Source: Synechococcus sp. MEDNS5
GTDB taxonomy: Bacteria > Cyanobacteriota > Cyanobacteriia > PCC-6307 > Cyanobiaceae
Direction: 5' to 3'
Assembly (NCBI RefSeq): GCF_014279875.1
Contig: NZ_CP047952.1
Location: 868,001-932,000, forward strand
Length of the DNA stretch: 64,000 bases
Below, piece after piece: positions 48,472 through 56,263 of this stretch; positions within the stretch are counted from its first letter, which is position 1; every line of letters starts with the position of its first letter. The notes under the pieces were generated by a model. The model searched no databases, was not told the origin of the DNA, and saw only the letters and a program-made list of their open reading frames with translations. The position numbers and the translations under genes were made by a program.

Positions 48472-49249
48472 ACTCGATCTCTGGCTTCTGCCGCTGTTGA
48501 TGGCTCTGCTGGTTGGCGTGCTCTGTCCGGTGACCGGCACCCTGCTGGTGACGCAGAGGCGGGTGCTGCAGGCGAATCTCATCTCCCATGCCGTTCTGCC
48601 GGGTGTGGCGTTGGCTGTGGCGTTGGGTGTGGACCCTGCGATCGGTGGTGTGTTGAGCGGTCTGCTGGGATCCCTTCTGGCGGAGCGGTTGCAGCGGGGG
48701 CAACTCGCAGGTCAGGAGGCCGTGATCAACACCGTGCTGGCTGGGTTTCTCGGGTTGGGAGTGCTGTTGATTCCGCTTCTCAACCTGCGCCTGGATCTGG
48801 AGGGCTTGCTGTTCGGCGATCTCCTGATCGTGGACTGGTCGGATCTGACCCGGGTGCTGGTGGCGGCCTCGGCGATGGCGCTGCTGTTGCTGACGCGCTA
48901 CCGCCAGCTTGTGTTTCTAGGGGTGGATCCTGAGGGTGCGCAAGCCGCTGGTTTGCCGGTGCGCAGTCTGCAACTGATCCAGGCTCTTGTGACCTCGATG
49001 GTGATTGTGAGTGCGATGGCGGCTGTCGGCGTGATCCTGGTGATTGGTCTTCTCTGTGCACCTGTGCTGCCCGGCTTGCGTCGGGTGGGCAGTCTGAGAG
49101 CGGCCATGGTGCAGTCCGCCTTTGTGGGACTGGCTCTCAGTGCCATTGGTTTTTTGCTGGCGGTGCCTCTGAACCTGCCTCCCGGTCATCTGATCGGGGT
49201 GGCATGCATGGCGCTTCTGTGCCTGCCGAAATTGAAGTTGGCTGCATGA
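48464..49249 (+). CDS. znuB: Zinc ABC transporter permease
   Basis: 261 residues with about eight helices of the ABC-3 family. RVLQANLISHAVLPGVALAVALGVDP and AMAAVGVILVIGLLCAPVLPG are the family signatures. GGVLSGLLGSLLAERLQRG matches the cytoplasmic loop region. Confidence 0.93.
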   Translation: MTELDLWLLPLLMALLVGVLCPVTGTLLVTQRRVLQANLISHAVLPGVALAVALGVDPAIGGVLSGLLGSLLAERLQRGQLAGQEAVINTVLAGFLGLGVLLIPLLNLRLDLEGLLFGDLLIVDWSDLTRVLVAASAMALLLLTRYRQLVFLGVDPEGAQAAGLPVRSLQLIQALVTSMVIVSAMAAVGVILVIGLLCAPVLPGLRRVGSLRAAMVQSAFVGLALSAIGFLLAVPLNLPPGHLIGVACMALLCLPKLKLAA

Positions 49250-49269
49250 AGCAGGCGTGGACAAGGAGA

Positions 49270-49290
49270 TGAGAATGATTATCATTTTTA
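49270..49290. promoter_or_regulatory. Zur box before znuA
   Basis: TGAGAATGATTATCATTTTT contains the perfect 6-1-6 palindrome AATGAT-T-ATCATT, 20 bp before the start region of znuA. This is the classic Zur/Fur-family operator shape. Confidence 0.8.
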
Positions 49291-49309
49291 GAGAGCTCAT
49301 GCATTCTTC

Positions 49310-50203
49310 TTGTTCGTCCCTTTTCTTCCGTCTGCGCCTGGGCTGCTGATTGCCGCTGCCGCATCGGCTCCCACCGTGGTTGCTGCAGACGGGGTGCTCT
49401 GTGACATCACCAAATTGTTGGTGGCCGATCAGGCCAAGGTGGTCTGTTTGATTCCTGCCGGCGCCGATCCCCACACCCTGGCGTTGCGTCCTGCCGATCG
49501 CTCCAATCTCAGCAAGGCCAATCTGGTTCTTCTGAACGGCTACAACCTCACGCCAGCGCTGAATGGCGTCAAAGCAGGTGGCCCTGTGGTGTCGATCGGT
49601 GAGATCGCTGTACCGAAGAATCCCCTGAAGGATCCGCACCTGTGGCACGACCCGTCGAATGCGGCGGCCATTGTGAACACCACAGCCTCAAAGTTGAGGC
49701 CGCTGTTTCAGGGGCGGCAAGATGCCGCCATCAATCGCAGGCGGGCATCGATGGATTCCGTCTTGAAGGCCTTGGGAACCTGGACTGGTGCTCAGATCCG
49801 CACTGTTCCTGAAGCGCAGCGCGTTCTGGTAACGGGCCATCGAGGCTTTTCGTTTTTGGCCAAGCGCTATGGCATCCGTGAACTTCCGGTGATTGATGAG
49901 TACGCCACCGGTGGTCGGATGCGTCCTTCCAGCCTGCGTGCCATCAGCAAGGCCCTCAAGGCTTCTGGCACCAAGGTGATCTTCCCCGACGCGTTGCCTC
50001 CTTCGAAAACGATGCGCCGGATCAGTCGCTCCAGCGGTGTGCCTCTGGCCAAGCAACCGTTGTTCGGCGAAGGTCAGGCTCCTGGGCAAAGCCTGATTCA
50101 GACAGCCACCGGCAATGTGTGCAATTTCGTGGTGTCCCAGGGAGGGCAGTGCGACAAGAAGGCGGCTGATCAGTTGCAGAAGCAGTGGGCTGCGATCAAC
50201 TGA
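49310..50203 (+). CDS. znuA: Zinc ABC transporter substrate-binding protein
   Basis: 297 residues. The zinc ligands are His55 (GADPHTLALR), His110 or His113 (LKDPHLWHDP) and His177 (VTGHRGFSFLAKRYGI), with Asp in FPDALPPS. It lacks a long His-rich loop. The start is odd: only TTG 49310 opens the frame, giving a weak signal peptide (PSAPGLLIAAAASAPTVVAA). An ATG at 49299 is in another frame and stops after 16 codons. A separate Zur box suggests its own promoter. Confidence 0.92.
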   Translation: MFVPFLPSAPGLLIAAAASAPTVVAADGVLCDITKLLVADQAKVVCLIPAGADPHTLALRPADRSNLSKANLVLLNGYNLTPALNGVKAGGPVVSIGEIAVPKNPLKDPHLWHDPSNAAAIVNTTASKLRPLFQGRQDAAINRRRASMDSVLKALGTWTGAQIRTVPEAQRVLVTGHRGFSFLAKRYGIRELPVIDEYATGGRMRPSSLRAISKALKASGTKVIFPDALPPSKTMRRISRSSGVPLAKQPLFGEGQAPGQSLIQTATGNVCNFVVSQGGQCDKKAADQLQKQWAAIN

Positions 50204-50276
50204 TCGTGTTCATCTTTGATCCTTTTTCATCACTCTCTTTTCTCATTCCTTTTTCCCCATTTCTCTTCGTCTCCCA

Positions 50277-51254
50277 ATGGCTCACTATCGTTCAATTGTG
50301 CTGAACACCATCTGGGCCCTGGCGTTGTTGATGGCTGGCGATGCTGCCATTCGCAGTGCACAGGCCCATGGCGGTCATGGAGGAGGTGGTGAAGAACTGC
50401 CTGCTGGTGAAGTCCGCACCACTCCGATCATCACGATCGAAGGCCATGGAGGATTTGAGAACAATCTGGATGGCCGCCCTCAGCATTACGCGATTGATGG
50501 CCAGTTCGGGGTTGTTCTGGAATGGGGACTTCCCAATAACGGCAGCTTCGCGATCGAAGCCTCCATGGGCCCATCGTTGGTGTGGGGTGAAGCTGAACAC
50601 TTCTACGGCCGCGTTCATGTTGAGGAGCACCATGAAGAAGATCATCACGACGATGTTCAGTCCGGCCATGCAAACCATGGAGATTCCCACGGCTCAGGTG
50701 CTCCGTTTCGCCGCACGGATATCAAGGGATTTCTTGAGGCCCGTTATCAACCGAATGAGCGTCTTGCGTTCTCTGTGGCCTGGATGCCGTACTACGTCAC
50801 GGGCGATGAGGGTGAGGATTTCGGTACCGGCTTGAAAAATGAAGTGGGCGCTGAGGTGATCTACGCCTTTGGCGATGGCGATGTGAATTTCGCTCTCGGT
50901 GATGGTCTGGAAGACATGGTTGACGGAATCTTTGTTTCTGTTGAAAACCGCACGGGATGGGAAAGCGACGGCACCTTTATCGGTAATTACACCGACCCCT
51001 GGCTCGGCTTCGGCTTAAATGTTGACCTCCTCAATATCACCCTGTCTGGCGGTCCACGTTTCTACAACCCAGGTAGTTACTCAGGCCTGTCTCAACGGAC
51101 GGACTGGGGTGGTGAGATCGAGCTGGAATACCCAGTGGCTGAGAATGTTGTGTTGTTTGCCCATTGGGAGCCTGTTTACAGCACCGAAGCTGGGAATGGC
51201 TGGGGAGTTGGGTTCCAGCACCATGTTGGGACTGGACTCACGCTGAGCTTCTGA
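50277..51254 (+). CDS. His-rich outer-membrane beta-barrel, probably zinc-related
   Basis: 325 residues with a signal peptide ending AIRSAQAHGGHGGGG. A His/Asp loop (VEEHHEEDHHDDVQSGHANHGDSHG) sits around 118-142. The remainder alternates strands with turns (DGQFGVVLEWGLPNNGSFAIEASMG, FARYQPNERLAF-like, GGEIELEYPVAENVVLFAHW) and ends in Phe (GTGLTLSF), as outer-membrane barrels do. Probably a porin-like zinc-scavenging protein; its role is inferred from the znuA neighbourhood. Confidence 0.75.
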   Translation: MAHYRSIVLNTIWALALLMAGDAAIRSAQAHGGHGGGGEELPAGEVRTTPIITIEGHGGFENNLDGRPQHYAIDGQFGVVLEWGLPNNGSFAIEASMGPSLVWGEAEHFYGRVHVEEHHEEDHHDDVQSGHANHGDSHGSGAPFRRTDIKGFLEARYQPNERLAFSVAWMPYYVTGDEGEDFGTGLKNEVGAEVIYAFGDGDVNFALGDGLEDMVDGIFVSVENRTGWESDGTFIGNYTDPWLGFGLNVDLLNITLSGGPRFYNPGSYSGLSQRTDWGGEIELEYPVAENVVLFAHWEPVYSTEAGNGWGVGFQHHVGTGLTLSF

Positions 51255-51281
51255 TTCAGGTTGAATCAGATTAATAAAAAA

Positions 51282-51303
51282 GGCCGACATCTTGATGTCG
51301 GCC
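51282..51303. terminator. Terminator between convergent genes
   Basis: GGCCGACATC / GATGTCGGCC, a 10-bp stem. On the minus strand it is followed by six T, so it ends the hupE-type gene. A second hairpin CTGATTC..GAATCAG at 51251 serves the plus strand. Confidence 0.75.
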
Positions 51304-51341
51304 GAGAAGAGAGCAGCAATGTTTTGCTGTTCAATGTTGAT

Positions 51342-51977
51342 TCAGTCGATCAAGGCAACCCAGGCGAATGCCAGGCCGATGCCCATCCAGATGCCAGCAG
51401 TGAGACGGCGTCCTTGCTCACCCAGCTTGGCAACAATGCCCTGGGAGCATGCCGTGACCAGCAGCAGCAATGCGCCCTGACCAATCAGCAGGCCGAGGAA
51501 ATAGGTGGCGAGAGGTGTGGGCTCGGCTCCCACAATCGTGCTGCCCAGCAGGAATCCATGGAGGCCGATCAGCGGCAGCAGCCACTGCGCCGGTAACAGG
51601 GTGAGAGCGATCAGTCCTTCGGCAACCAGGGACAGGGACACAAGAGCCTCGCCCCAAGGTGCGATGGCATCGGAGAGGGGAATGAACTGCGACAGGGCGC
51701 TTCCTCCGAGACCCACGGCCAGGAGGGGAATCACCCAGGCCATCGGGCGGCGCAAGCCGATGAAGGCAATCGCCAGGAGGAACAGGAGATGGTCAGGGCC
51801 AAGAAGCGGATGGCCGATTCCGCTCAGCAGTCCCTGCCAGGCCGTCAGGTTTGTGCTCTCACCCATGCCAAAGGGATGGTGGGCACTGGCTGGTGCCGCA
51901 AGCGAAGCGCTGAGCAGCAAGGGGGCTGCAACCAGGCCTGCCCTGCGCACAGCTGCTCCAGGAGTGGAAAAAGTCAA
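51342..51977 (-). CDS. HupE/UreJ-type transporter, probably cobalt
   Basis: 211 residues with a signal peptide and about six helices. HHPFGMGES, GIGHPLLGPDHLLFLLAIAFIG and GLHGFLLGSTI are HupE/UreJ signatures with His likely to bind metal. Such proteins carry nickel or cobalt. The cobalamin riboswitch upstream argues for cobalt. The start is TTG 51977, supported by a CGAGGA ribosome site 8 bp before it. Confidence 0.88.
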   Translation of the reverse strand: MTFSTPGAAVRRAGLVAAPLLLSASLAAPASAHHPFGMGESTNLTAWQGLLSGIGHPLLGPDHLLFLLAIAFIGLRRPMAWVIPLLAVGLGGSALSQFIPLSDAIAPWGEALVSLSLVAEGLIALTLLPAQWLLPLIGLHGFLLGSTIVGAEPTPLATYFLGLLIGQGALLLLVTACSQGIVAKLGEQGRRLTAGIWMGIGLAFAWVALID

Positions 51978-52002
51978 GGTCGATCCTCGTCGTGAAATGG
52001 CC

Positions 52003-52130
52003 TGGCGGGCGTTCTGACTGACTTCGCGTGGGGGCGAAGCTTCACAGCTGCGGGACAGCGACGGATTTGCACCGTTCTTTCCCCGTTTCCATCAGCGGCT
52101 GTTCCCCGCTGAAACCAGCAAACCAAGTTA
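52003..52130 (-). promoter_or_regulatory. Cobalamin riboswitch
   Basis: On the minus strand the core GGTGCAAATCCGTCGCTGTC is followed by CCGCAGCTGTGA, which is the B12 riboswitch core, and by the B12 box AGTCAGTCAGAACGCCCGCC. It lies 25 bp before the start of the HupE/UreJ gene. With enough cobalamin the gene should be shut off. Confidence 0.93.
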
Positions 52131-52139
52131 CCTCTTATC

Positions 52140-52334
52140 TCAAATCCGTACTTTTCCGACCTCCGCTCTCAAAGGTGCCCGACCTGTTCCCACAAGGATG
52201 GGTTGGCGGGTGTAGATCTCCACCCTGATCCCATGGCGGGCAACGCTGATCAAGGCTCGGCTCACAGCCAGTGCGATCAGAACTGAGGCGCCAGGCCAGC
52301 GCCAGGCCACCAGCAGGTTGATCAGGTCCGCCAT
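52140..52334 (-). CDS. Small hypothetical protein
   Basis: 64 residues starting MADLINLLVAWRWPGASVLI. A hydrophobic N-terminal helix is followed by a basic, strand-like tail (HGIRVEIYTRQPILVGTGRAPLRAEVGKV). A GTG four codons upstream is possible. It lies just upstream of the riboswitch on the same strand. Confidence 0.45.
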   Translation of the reverse strand: MADLINLLVAWRWPGASVLIALAVSRALISVARHGIRVEIYTRQPILVGTGRAPLRAEVGKVRI

Positions 52335-52436
52335 CGGGGCATTCACGTCTTGTCCTCACTTAGCAAGGGCATTGACGAAGCAAAGGGTGACAGCTGAGCG
52401 GCAAGCGGGCACCATGGGTCACTCACGCTGAAACGC

Positions 52437-53261
52437 ATGCGTCGCATCGCCTTGGCTCTTGTGGGTGTCCTTGCCGTACCGCTTGCTGCGGAGGCAGGGC
52501 TGATGGACATTCTCGAGAGCATGAAGCCAGCTCCGCCTGTGCGCAATGAGCCGCAATTGCCGCCGCTGCCTCCCACGCCCGGGCGAGGCAAGAACTGGGT
52601 CGGCGATCGCATGCCCAAGAAGGACATGCCGATTCTGGTGCTTGCCGGCCATGCGGATTCCCAGAGAATGTATGGGTCAGGAACGCCTGGTCGTGCGGTT
52701 GACATCGGTGGTGCAGCTCCGATGCAAGCCGGCATCACTGACGAGCTCTACTGGAACCTGCGCACAGCGAAGGCTGTTGTGGCGGAGGGCAAACGCCAGG
52801 GGTTGGATATCACCTTTTATGACCCTGGGGTGCGCACGATCCGCAATGGCGAGGACCCCCGCACGAATTGGAGTGTGGGGGGCGAACATGCAGCCAAGGG
52901 CGGCTACGTGGTGGAGATCCATTACGACGCCTATGCGCCCCATGGCATCGGTGCAGGAATCATTCCCGCCGTGGCCTTCGGGTTCTCGGTGATGGATGAA
53001 GCGCTGGCCAAGGAATTCGGCGCCTACCCCTACGACTATCGCGGCATGTTGGGTGCTCCACGCAAGGGGGTCTCGATGCTCGAGATCGGCATGCTTGAGG
53101 GTTCGCTGGAGGCCGGACTGCGTGATCCCTCCCAACGGGAGGCCACGCTGGATCAGATTGCCAAGAGGGTGGTGTCAGCTCTTGAGGAGGGACTTGAACA
53201 GGGCCAGTCGCTTGACATGGTCTGCCGTTTGCGGAGAAGGATTGCCGCCGACTGCAGCTGA
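52437..53261 (+). CDS. N-acetylmuramoyl-L-alanine amidase-like protein
   Basis: 274 residues with a signal peptide (LALVGVLAVPLAAEA). The core resembles an Amidase_3 fold: ILVLAGHADSQRMYGSGTPG (zinc His), DELYWNLRTAKAVVAEGKRQGLDITFYDPG, VVEIHYDAYAP (zinc His) and SMLEIGMLEGSLEAGLRD (catalytic Glu). It would cut stem peptides from peptidoglycan in the periplasm. Stands alone. Confidence 0.75.
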   Translation: MRRIALALVGVLAVPLAAEAGLMDILESMKPAPPVRNEPQLPPLPPTPGRGKNWVGDRMPKKDMPILVLAGHADSQRMYGSGTPGRAVDIGGAAPMQAGITDELYWNLRTAKAVVAEGKRQGLDITFYDPGVRTIRNGEDPRTNWSVGGEHAAKGGYVVEIHYDAYAPHGIGAGIIPAVAFGFSVMDEALAKEFGAYPYDYRGMLGAPRKGVSMLEIGMLEGSLEAGLRDPSQREATLDQIAKRVVSALEEGLEQGQSLDMVCRLRRRIAADCS

Positions 53262-53305
53262 GCCGTTGCCATCTCTCCTGCTGCCTGAGGGCATGAATGA
53301 GGCCC

Positions 53306-54016
53306 ATGAACCTGATCCTGCTCAAGAGTGACGACCAGTGGATCGATGCTCAGCGTGTTCGACTCAGGGATCGCCGTGCTGAGCACATCCGCAAGGTTTT
53401 GCGCTCCCAGCAAGGGGACACCCTGCGGGTTGGATTGCTGGGAGGCCGGCTCGGCACGGGTTGCATTGAAGCGATCGATGCCGATGCTGTGCTGATAACT
53501 GTGCAGTTGGTCGATTCGCCACCTGCGCGTCACCGGTTTGATCTTGTTCTGGCCTTACCCAGGCCCAAAATGCTCAGGAGAATTCTGCGCACCGTGGCGG
53601 AGTTCGGTGCGAGCCATCTCCATCTGATCCACACCGCCAGGGTGGACAGGAGTTACTGGCAGAGCCCTCTGCTTTCAGACGCCAAGGTGGATGAGGCCTT
53701 GCGCATGGGAATGGAGCGCTCCCGCGACACGATCATTCCCCAGGTGCACCGCCACCGGCTGTTCCGCCCTTTTGTTGAAGACCGGTTGCCTGAGATCTGC
53801 CAGGGCCGGCCTTGCTGGATTGCTCACCAGGACGCTGGTGTTGGCCTGTCGACTGTTGCAACGCAGCCCGCCGTGGTGATGATCGGTCCAGAGGGTGGTT
53901 TTGTGCCCTTCGAGCTGATGCTGGCCGAGCAAATGGGCGCTCAAAGAGTGCATCTCGGCGGTCGGACCTTGAGTGTGGATACCGCGTTGACAACCGTTCT
54001 GGCGCAGGCGTTATGA
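53306..54016 (+). CDS. rsmE: 16S rRNA (uracil1498-N3)-methyltransferase
   Basis: 236 residues of the SPOUT superfamily. The N-terminal PUA-like part (VRLRDRRAEHIRKVLRSQQGDTLRVG) is followed by the knot domain with VVMIGPEGGFVPFELMLAEQMGAQRVHLGGRTLSVDTALTTVLA, the SAM-binding signature of RsmE. ATG 53297, three codons upstream, is also possible. Confidence 0.95.
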   Translation: MNLILLKSDDQWIDAQRVRLRDRRAEHIRKVLRSQQGDTLRVGLLGGRLGTGCIEAIDADAVLITVQLVDSPPARHRFDLVLALPRPKMLRRILRTVAEFGASHLHLIHTARVDRSYWQSPLLSDAKVDEALRMGMERSRDTIIPQVHRHRLFRPFVEDRLPEICQGRPCWIAHQDAGVGLSTVATQPAVVMIGPEGGFVPFELMLAEQMGAQRVHLGGRTLSVDTALTTVLAQAL

Positions 54017-54032
54017 GTGCGTAGCGGAAGAA

Positions 54033-54434
54033 TCAGGCCCAGTGAATTTCGGCGTTGATCAAGGGAACGATGCTGCGTTTCACAGGACACTGCTCTGCAA
54101 CCCGCTGCAGGAGTGCGCGCTGGTCGTCATCGAGCTGCTCTGGGAGCTGAAGGGTCACGCGCAGGGTGTCGATGCGTCTTGGTCCGTCGGCGCTCATCAC
54201 TTTTTCAATGTTGGCGCTTGCTCCCTCAATCGACCAACCGCGGCTACGGGCGGTGATTCCCATGATCGTGAGCATGCAGGTGCCCAGCGAAGTGGCCAGG
54301 AGATCGGTGGGCGAAAACGCCTCTCCCTTTCCTTCGTTATCAAGGGGCGCGTCGGTGCTCAGTGTGGCTCCAGATCCCGAATGGGTGGCCTCACAATGGA
54401 GATCACCGCTGTACGTGCAAGTGATGTTGGTCAT
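54033..54434 (-). CDS. OsmC family protein
   Basis: 133 residues with the two peroxidatic-type Cys in LLATSLGTCMLTIMGI and AEQCPVKRSI. Ohr/OsmC-like proteins reduce organic hydroperoxides; this one is closer to the YhfA/OsmC group by its SPTDLLATSLGTCML text. It converges on rsmE. Confidence 0.92.
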   Translation of the reverse strand: MTNITCTYSGDLHCEATHSGSGATLSTDAPLDNEGKGEAFSPTDLLATSLGTCMLTIMGITARSRGWSIEGASANIEKVMSADGPRRIDTLRVTLQLPEQLDDDQRALLQRVAEQCPVKRSIVPLINAEIHWA

Positions 54435-54461
54435 TTTGTGAATAACTCAGCAGCTCGTTCG

Positions 54462-55091
54462 CTACCAAATCCAAGGAATTAAACGTGTGGTGTGCTGACG
54501 ATAAGCCGCGAAACCGGAATATTTTTCATTCATCGATTTCTCTTTATCACCAATGCGTTGAAGGTAAAGTGCGGTAATCGCAAGAGGGACCAGATAGGCC
54601 CATACCGAGCCTGCGATAACAGCAAAACTGAGATAGCGCATCAAATCTCCGCTGTAGTTCACATGGCGAACCTGGCTCCAAATCCCATTGTTGACTAGAT
54701 CGAGACCCAATGTTTTGGCCGTCATTTTCTGAACGTCAGCCGATGTGTTGATCAAACTGCCGAAGTAGAACAAGGGTATGGCAGTTGCTGTGGCGACAAT
54801 CGTGAGTGGGTCGGAATTGAAGAAGGCCAGAAAAGCCGGAAGTGAGTAGAAAACACCAATGATCATTATGGCACTGATCACACCGACGGGGCCAACCTTT
54901 TCCTGGAATAAAAAAGTTCTTCGTTCTGGATAGATCCGCTGTTCAACGAGCCACCATACGCAGTAACTAATGTGCATGCAGGCGTAGAGAATCTGTCGCT
55001 GGTCTGAAATGCCGACCAATGCAATCAAGCCGATCACAATCGCAATGGTGATCATTTTGGCGATGTTGATTGCTGTGAGCTGGCTGACCAT
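54462..55091 (-). CDS. Isoprenylcysteine methyltransferase-like membrane protein (DUF1295/ICMT fold)
   Basis: 209 residues with five or six helices. LVNNGIWSQVRHVNYSGDLMRYLSFAVIAG (RHxNYxGD) and the ending EKYSGFAAYRQHTTRLIPWI match the cofactor-binding C-terminus of the ICMT/steroid 5-alpha-reductase superfamily. It is AT-richer than its neighbours, which may mean a different history. The substrate is unknown. Confidence 0.85.
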   Translation of the reverse strand: MVSQLTAINIAKMITIAIVIGLIALVGISDQRQILYACMHISYCVWWLVEQRIYPERRTFLFQEKVGPVGVISAIMIIGVFYSLPAFLAFFNSDPLTIVATATAIPLFYFGSLINTSADVQKMTAKTLGLDLVNNGIWSQVRHVNYSGDLMRYLSFAVIAGSVWAYLVPLAITALYLQRIGDKEKSMNEKYSGFAAYRQHTTRLIPWIW

Positions 55092-55100
55092 GACGACCTA

Positions 55101-55340
55101 TCAATTCGCGGAACTTTCCAATGAACCTTGATCGGGAAAACGCACAACAAGCAGATCGTCTTTGGTGAGCTCGCCTTGTTCGTTTAGCAACTCAGGGTGT
55201 GTCGTGACCAGCCCGGTGCGATCACTGCGTTGCATGGCACGAGTTAGCACTGCTTTGCCCGGACGCATCATTCTGAAAGCCTGGAGAAGCAGAAACACCA
55301 AGCAAGCTGCGTAAACCAGTGGGAACAATGAACCAGCCAT
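55101..55340 (-). CDS. DUF2973 domain protein
   Basis: 79 residues. An N-terminal helix (FPLVYAACLVFLLLQAFRMM) precedes DRTGLVTTHPELLNEQGELTKDDLLVVRF, the DUF2973 signature, found in cyanobacteria. Function unknown. Confidence 0.93.
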   Translation of the reverse strand: MAGSLFPLVYAACLVFLLLQAFRMMRPGKAVLTRAMQRSDRTGLVTTHPELLNEQGELTKDDLLVVRFPDQGSLESSAN

Positions 55341-55344
55341 TCGA

Positions 55345-55464
55345 TCAATCCTTTTTCTTTAGTGAGGGCAGGTCGGTTGGCTGAGACAGCACGTAAACGA
55401 CAGCGGCCGTGATGACGACTCCAAAAACAACCATGCCGATGATGAAAGGGGTGTAATCGGTCAT
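55345..55464 (-). CDS. 39-residue membrane protein
   Basis: MTDYTPFIIGMVVFGVVITA begins a single helix that continues AVVYVLSQPTDLPSLKKKD. It ends 4 bp before the DUF2973 gene and is probably co-transcribed with it. Size and form fit a small photosynthetic or respiratory subunit, but I cannot name it. Confidence 0.65.
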   Translation of the reverse strand: MTDYTPFIIGMVVFGVVITAAVVYVLSQPTDLPSLKKKD

Positions 55465-55546
55465 GACTGGCTCCGCGAGATACAAACCTTAACAATGCCC
55501 ATCGCTGTCCGCGTGCTTAGCGTCAGGAAGAACGCCTGAGCAATGC

Positions 55547-56263
55547 ATGCGCTGGGGTCAGGCACTGAATCAACGCGACCGGCAGCCCGAGGTGATGGAT
55601 CAGCCAGGGCTGGATCCCGCAGAGCATGCGCGTGCCCTTCGCGGTCTGCGCCGCATCAACGCGATCAGCCGCAGCTCCTCCGGATTGCTGCGTTCGCTGC
55701 AGGCGCTTCATGCATCGGCTTCAAAACCGATCAGCGTTTTGGAGCTGGCCTGCGGCGGCGGCGATATCGCCATTGATCTCGATCGGATGGCCAGGCGCTC
55801 AGGGCTGGCGCTGGAGATCCGCGCCTGTGATCTCAATCCCGAGGCGATCCGCCTGGCCCGCGGCAATGCCCAACGCAGAGGTGGACAGGTGGAGTTCAGC
55901 GTGGCCGATGCCCTCGCGGAGCCAGGTCAGGATCAAGTTGATGTTGTGTATTGCACGCTGTTCGCCCACCACCTCCCTGATGACGCTGTGGTGACACTCT
56001 TTCGGGTGATGGCAGCGCGCGCCAAGCGTCTGGTGATCGTCGACGATCTGATCCGCAGTCGACTCGGCTATGCCCTGGCCTGGGGGGGAACGCGCTTGCT
56101 CAGCCGTTCATGGGTGGTGCATACCGATGGCCCGTTGTCGGTGCGCGCGGCATTCACTCCCCAGGAACTTCTCAAGCTGGCCGAGCGGGCGGGGCTCTCC
56201 GGGGCAAAGCTTCAGCGCTTCTGGCCTGAGCGCCAGCGGCTGATCTGGAGTCCTCCGTTGTGA
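55547..56263 (+). CDS. Class I SAM-dependent methyltransferase of a type III PKS operon
   Basis: 238 residues. Motif I is VLELACGGGDIAIDLD, followed by ACDLNPEAIRLARGNAQRR and DVVYCTLFAHHLPDDAVV. First of three tightly packed genes (methyltransferase, FAD oxidoreductase, type III PKS). By analogy with the Streptomyces srs system it would methylate a polyketide phenol. ATG 55595 is an alternative start. Confidence 0.9.
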   Translation: MRWGQALNQRDRQPEVMDQPGLDPAEHARALRGLRRINAISRSSSGLLRSLQALHASASKPISVLELACGGGDIAIDLDRMARRSGLALEIRACDLNPEAIRLARGNAQRRGGQVEFSVADALAEPGQDQVDVVYCTLFAHHLPDDAVVTLFRVMAARAKRLVIVDDLIRSRLGYALAWGGTRLLSRSWVVHTDGPLSVRAAFTPQELLKLAERAGLSGAKLQRFWPERQRLIWSPPL

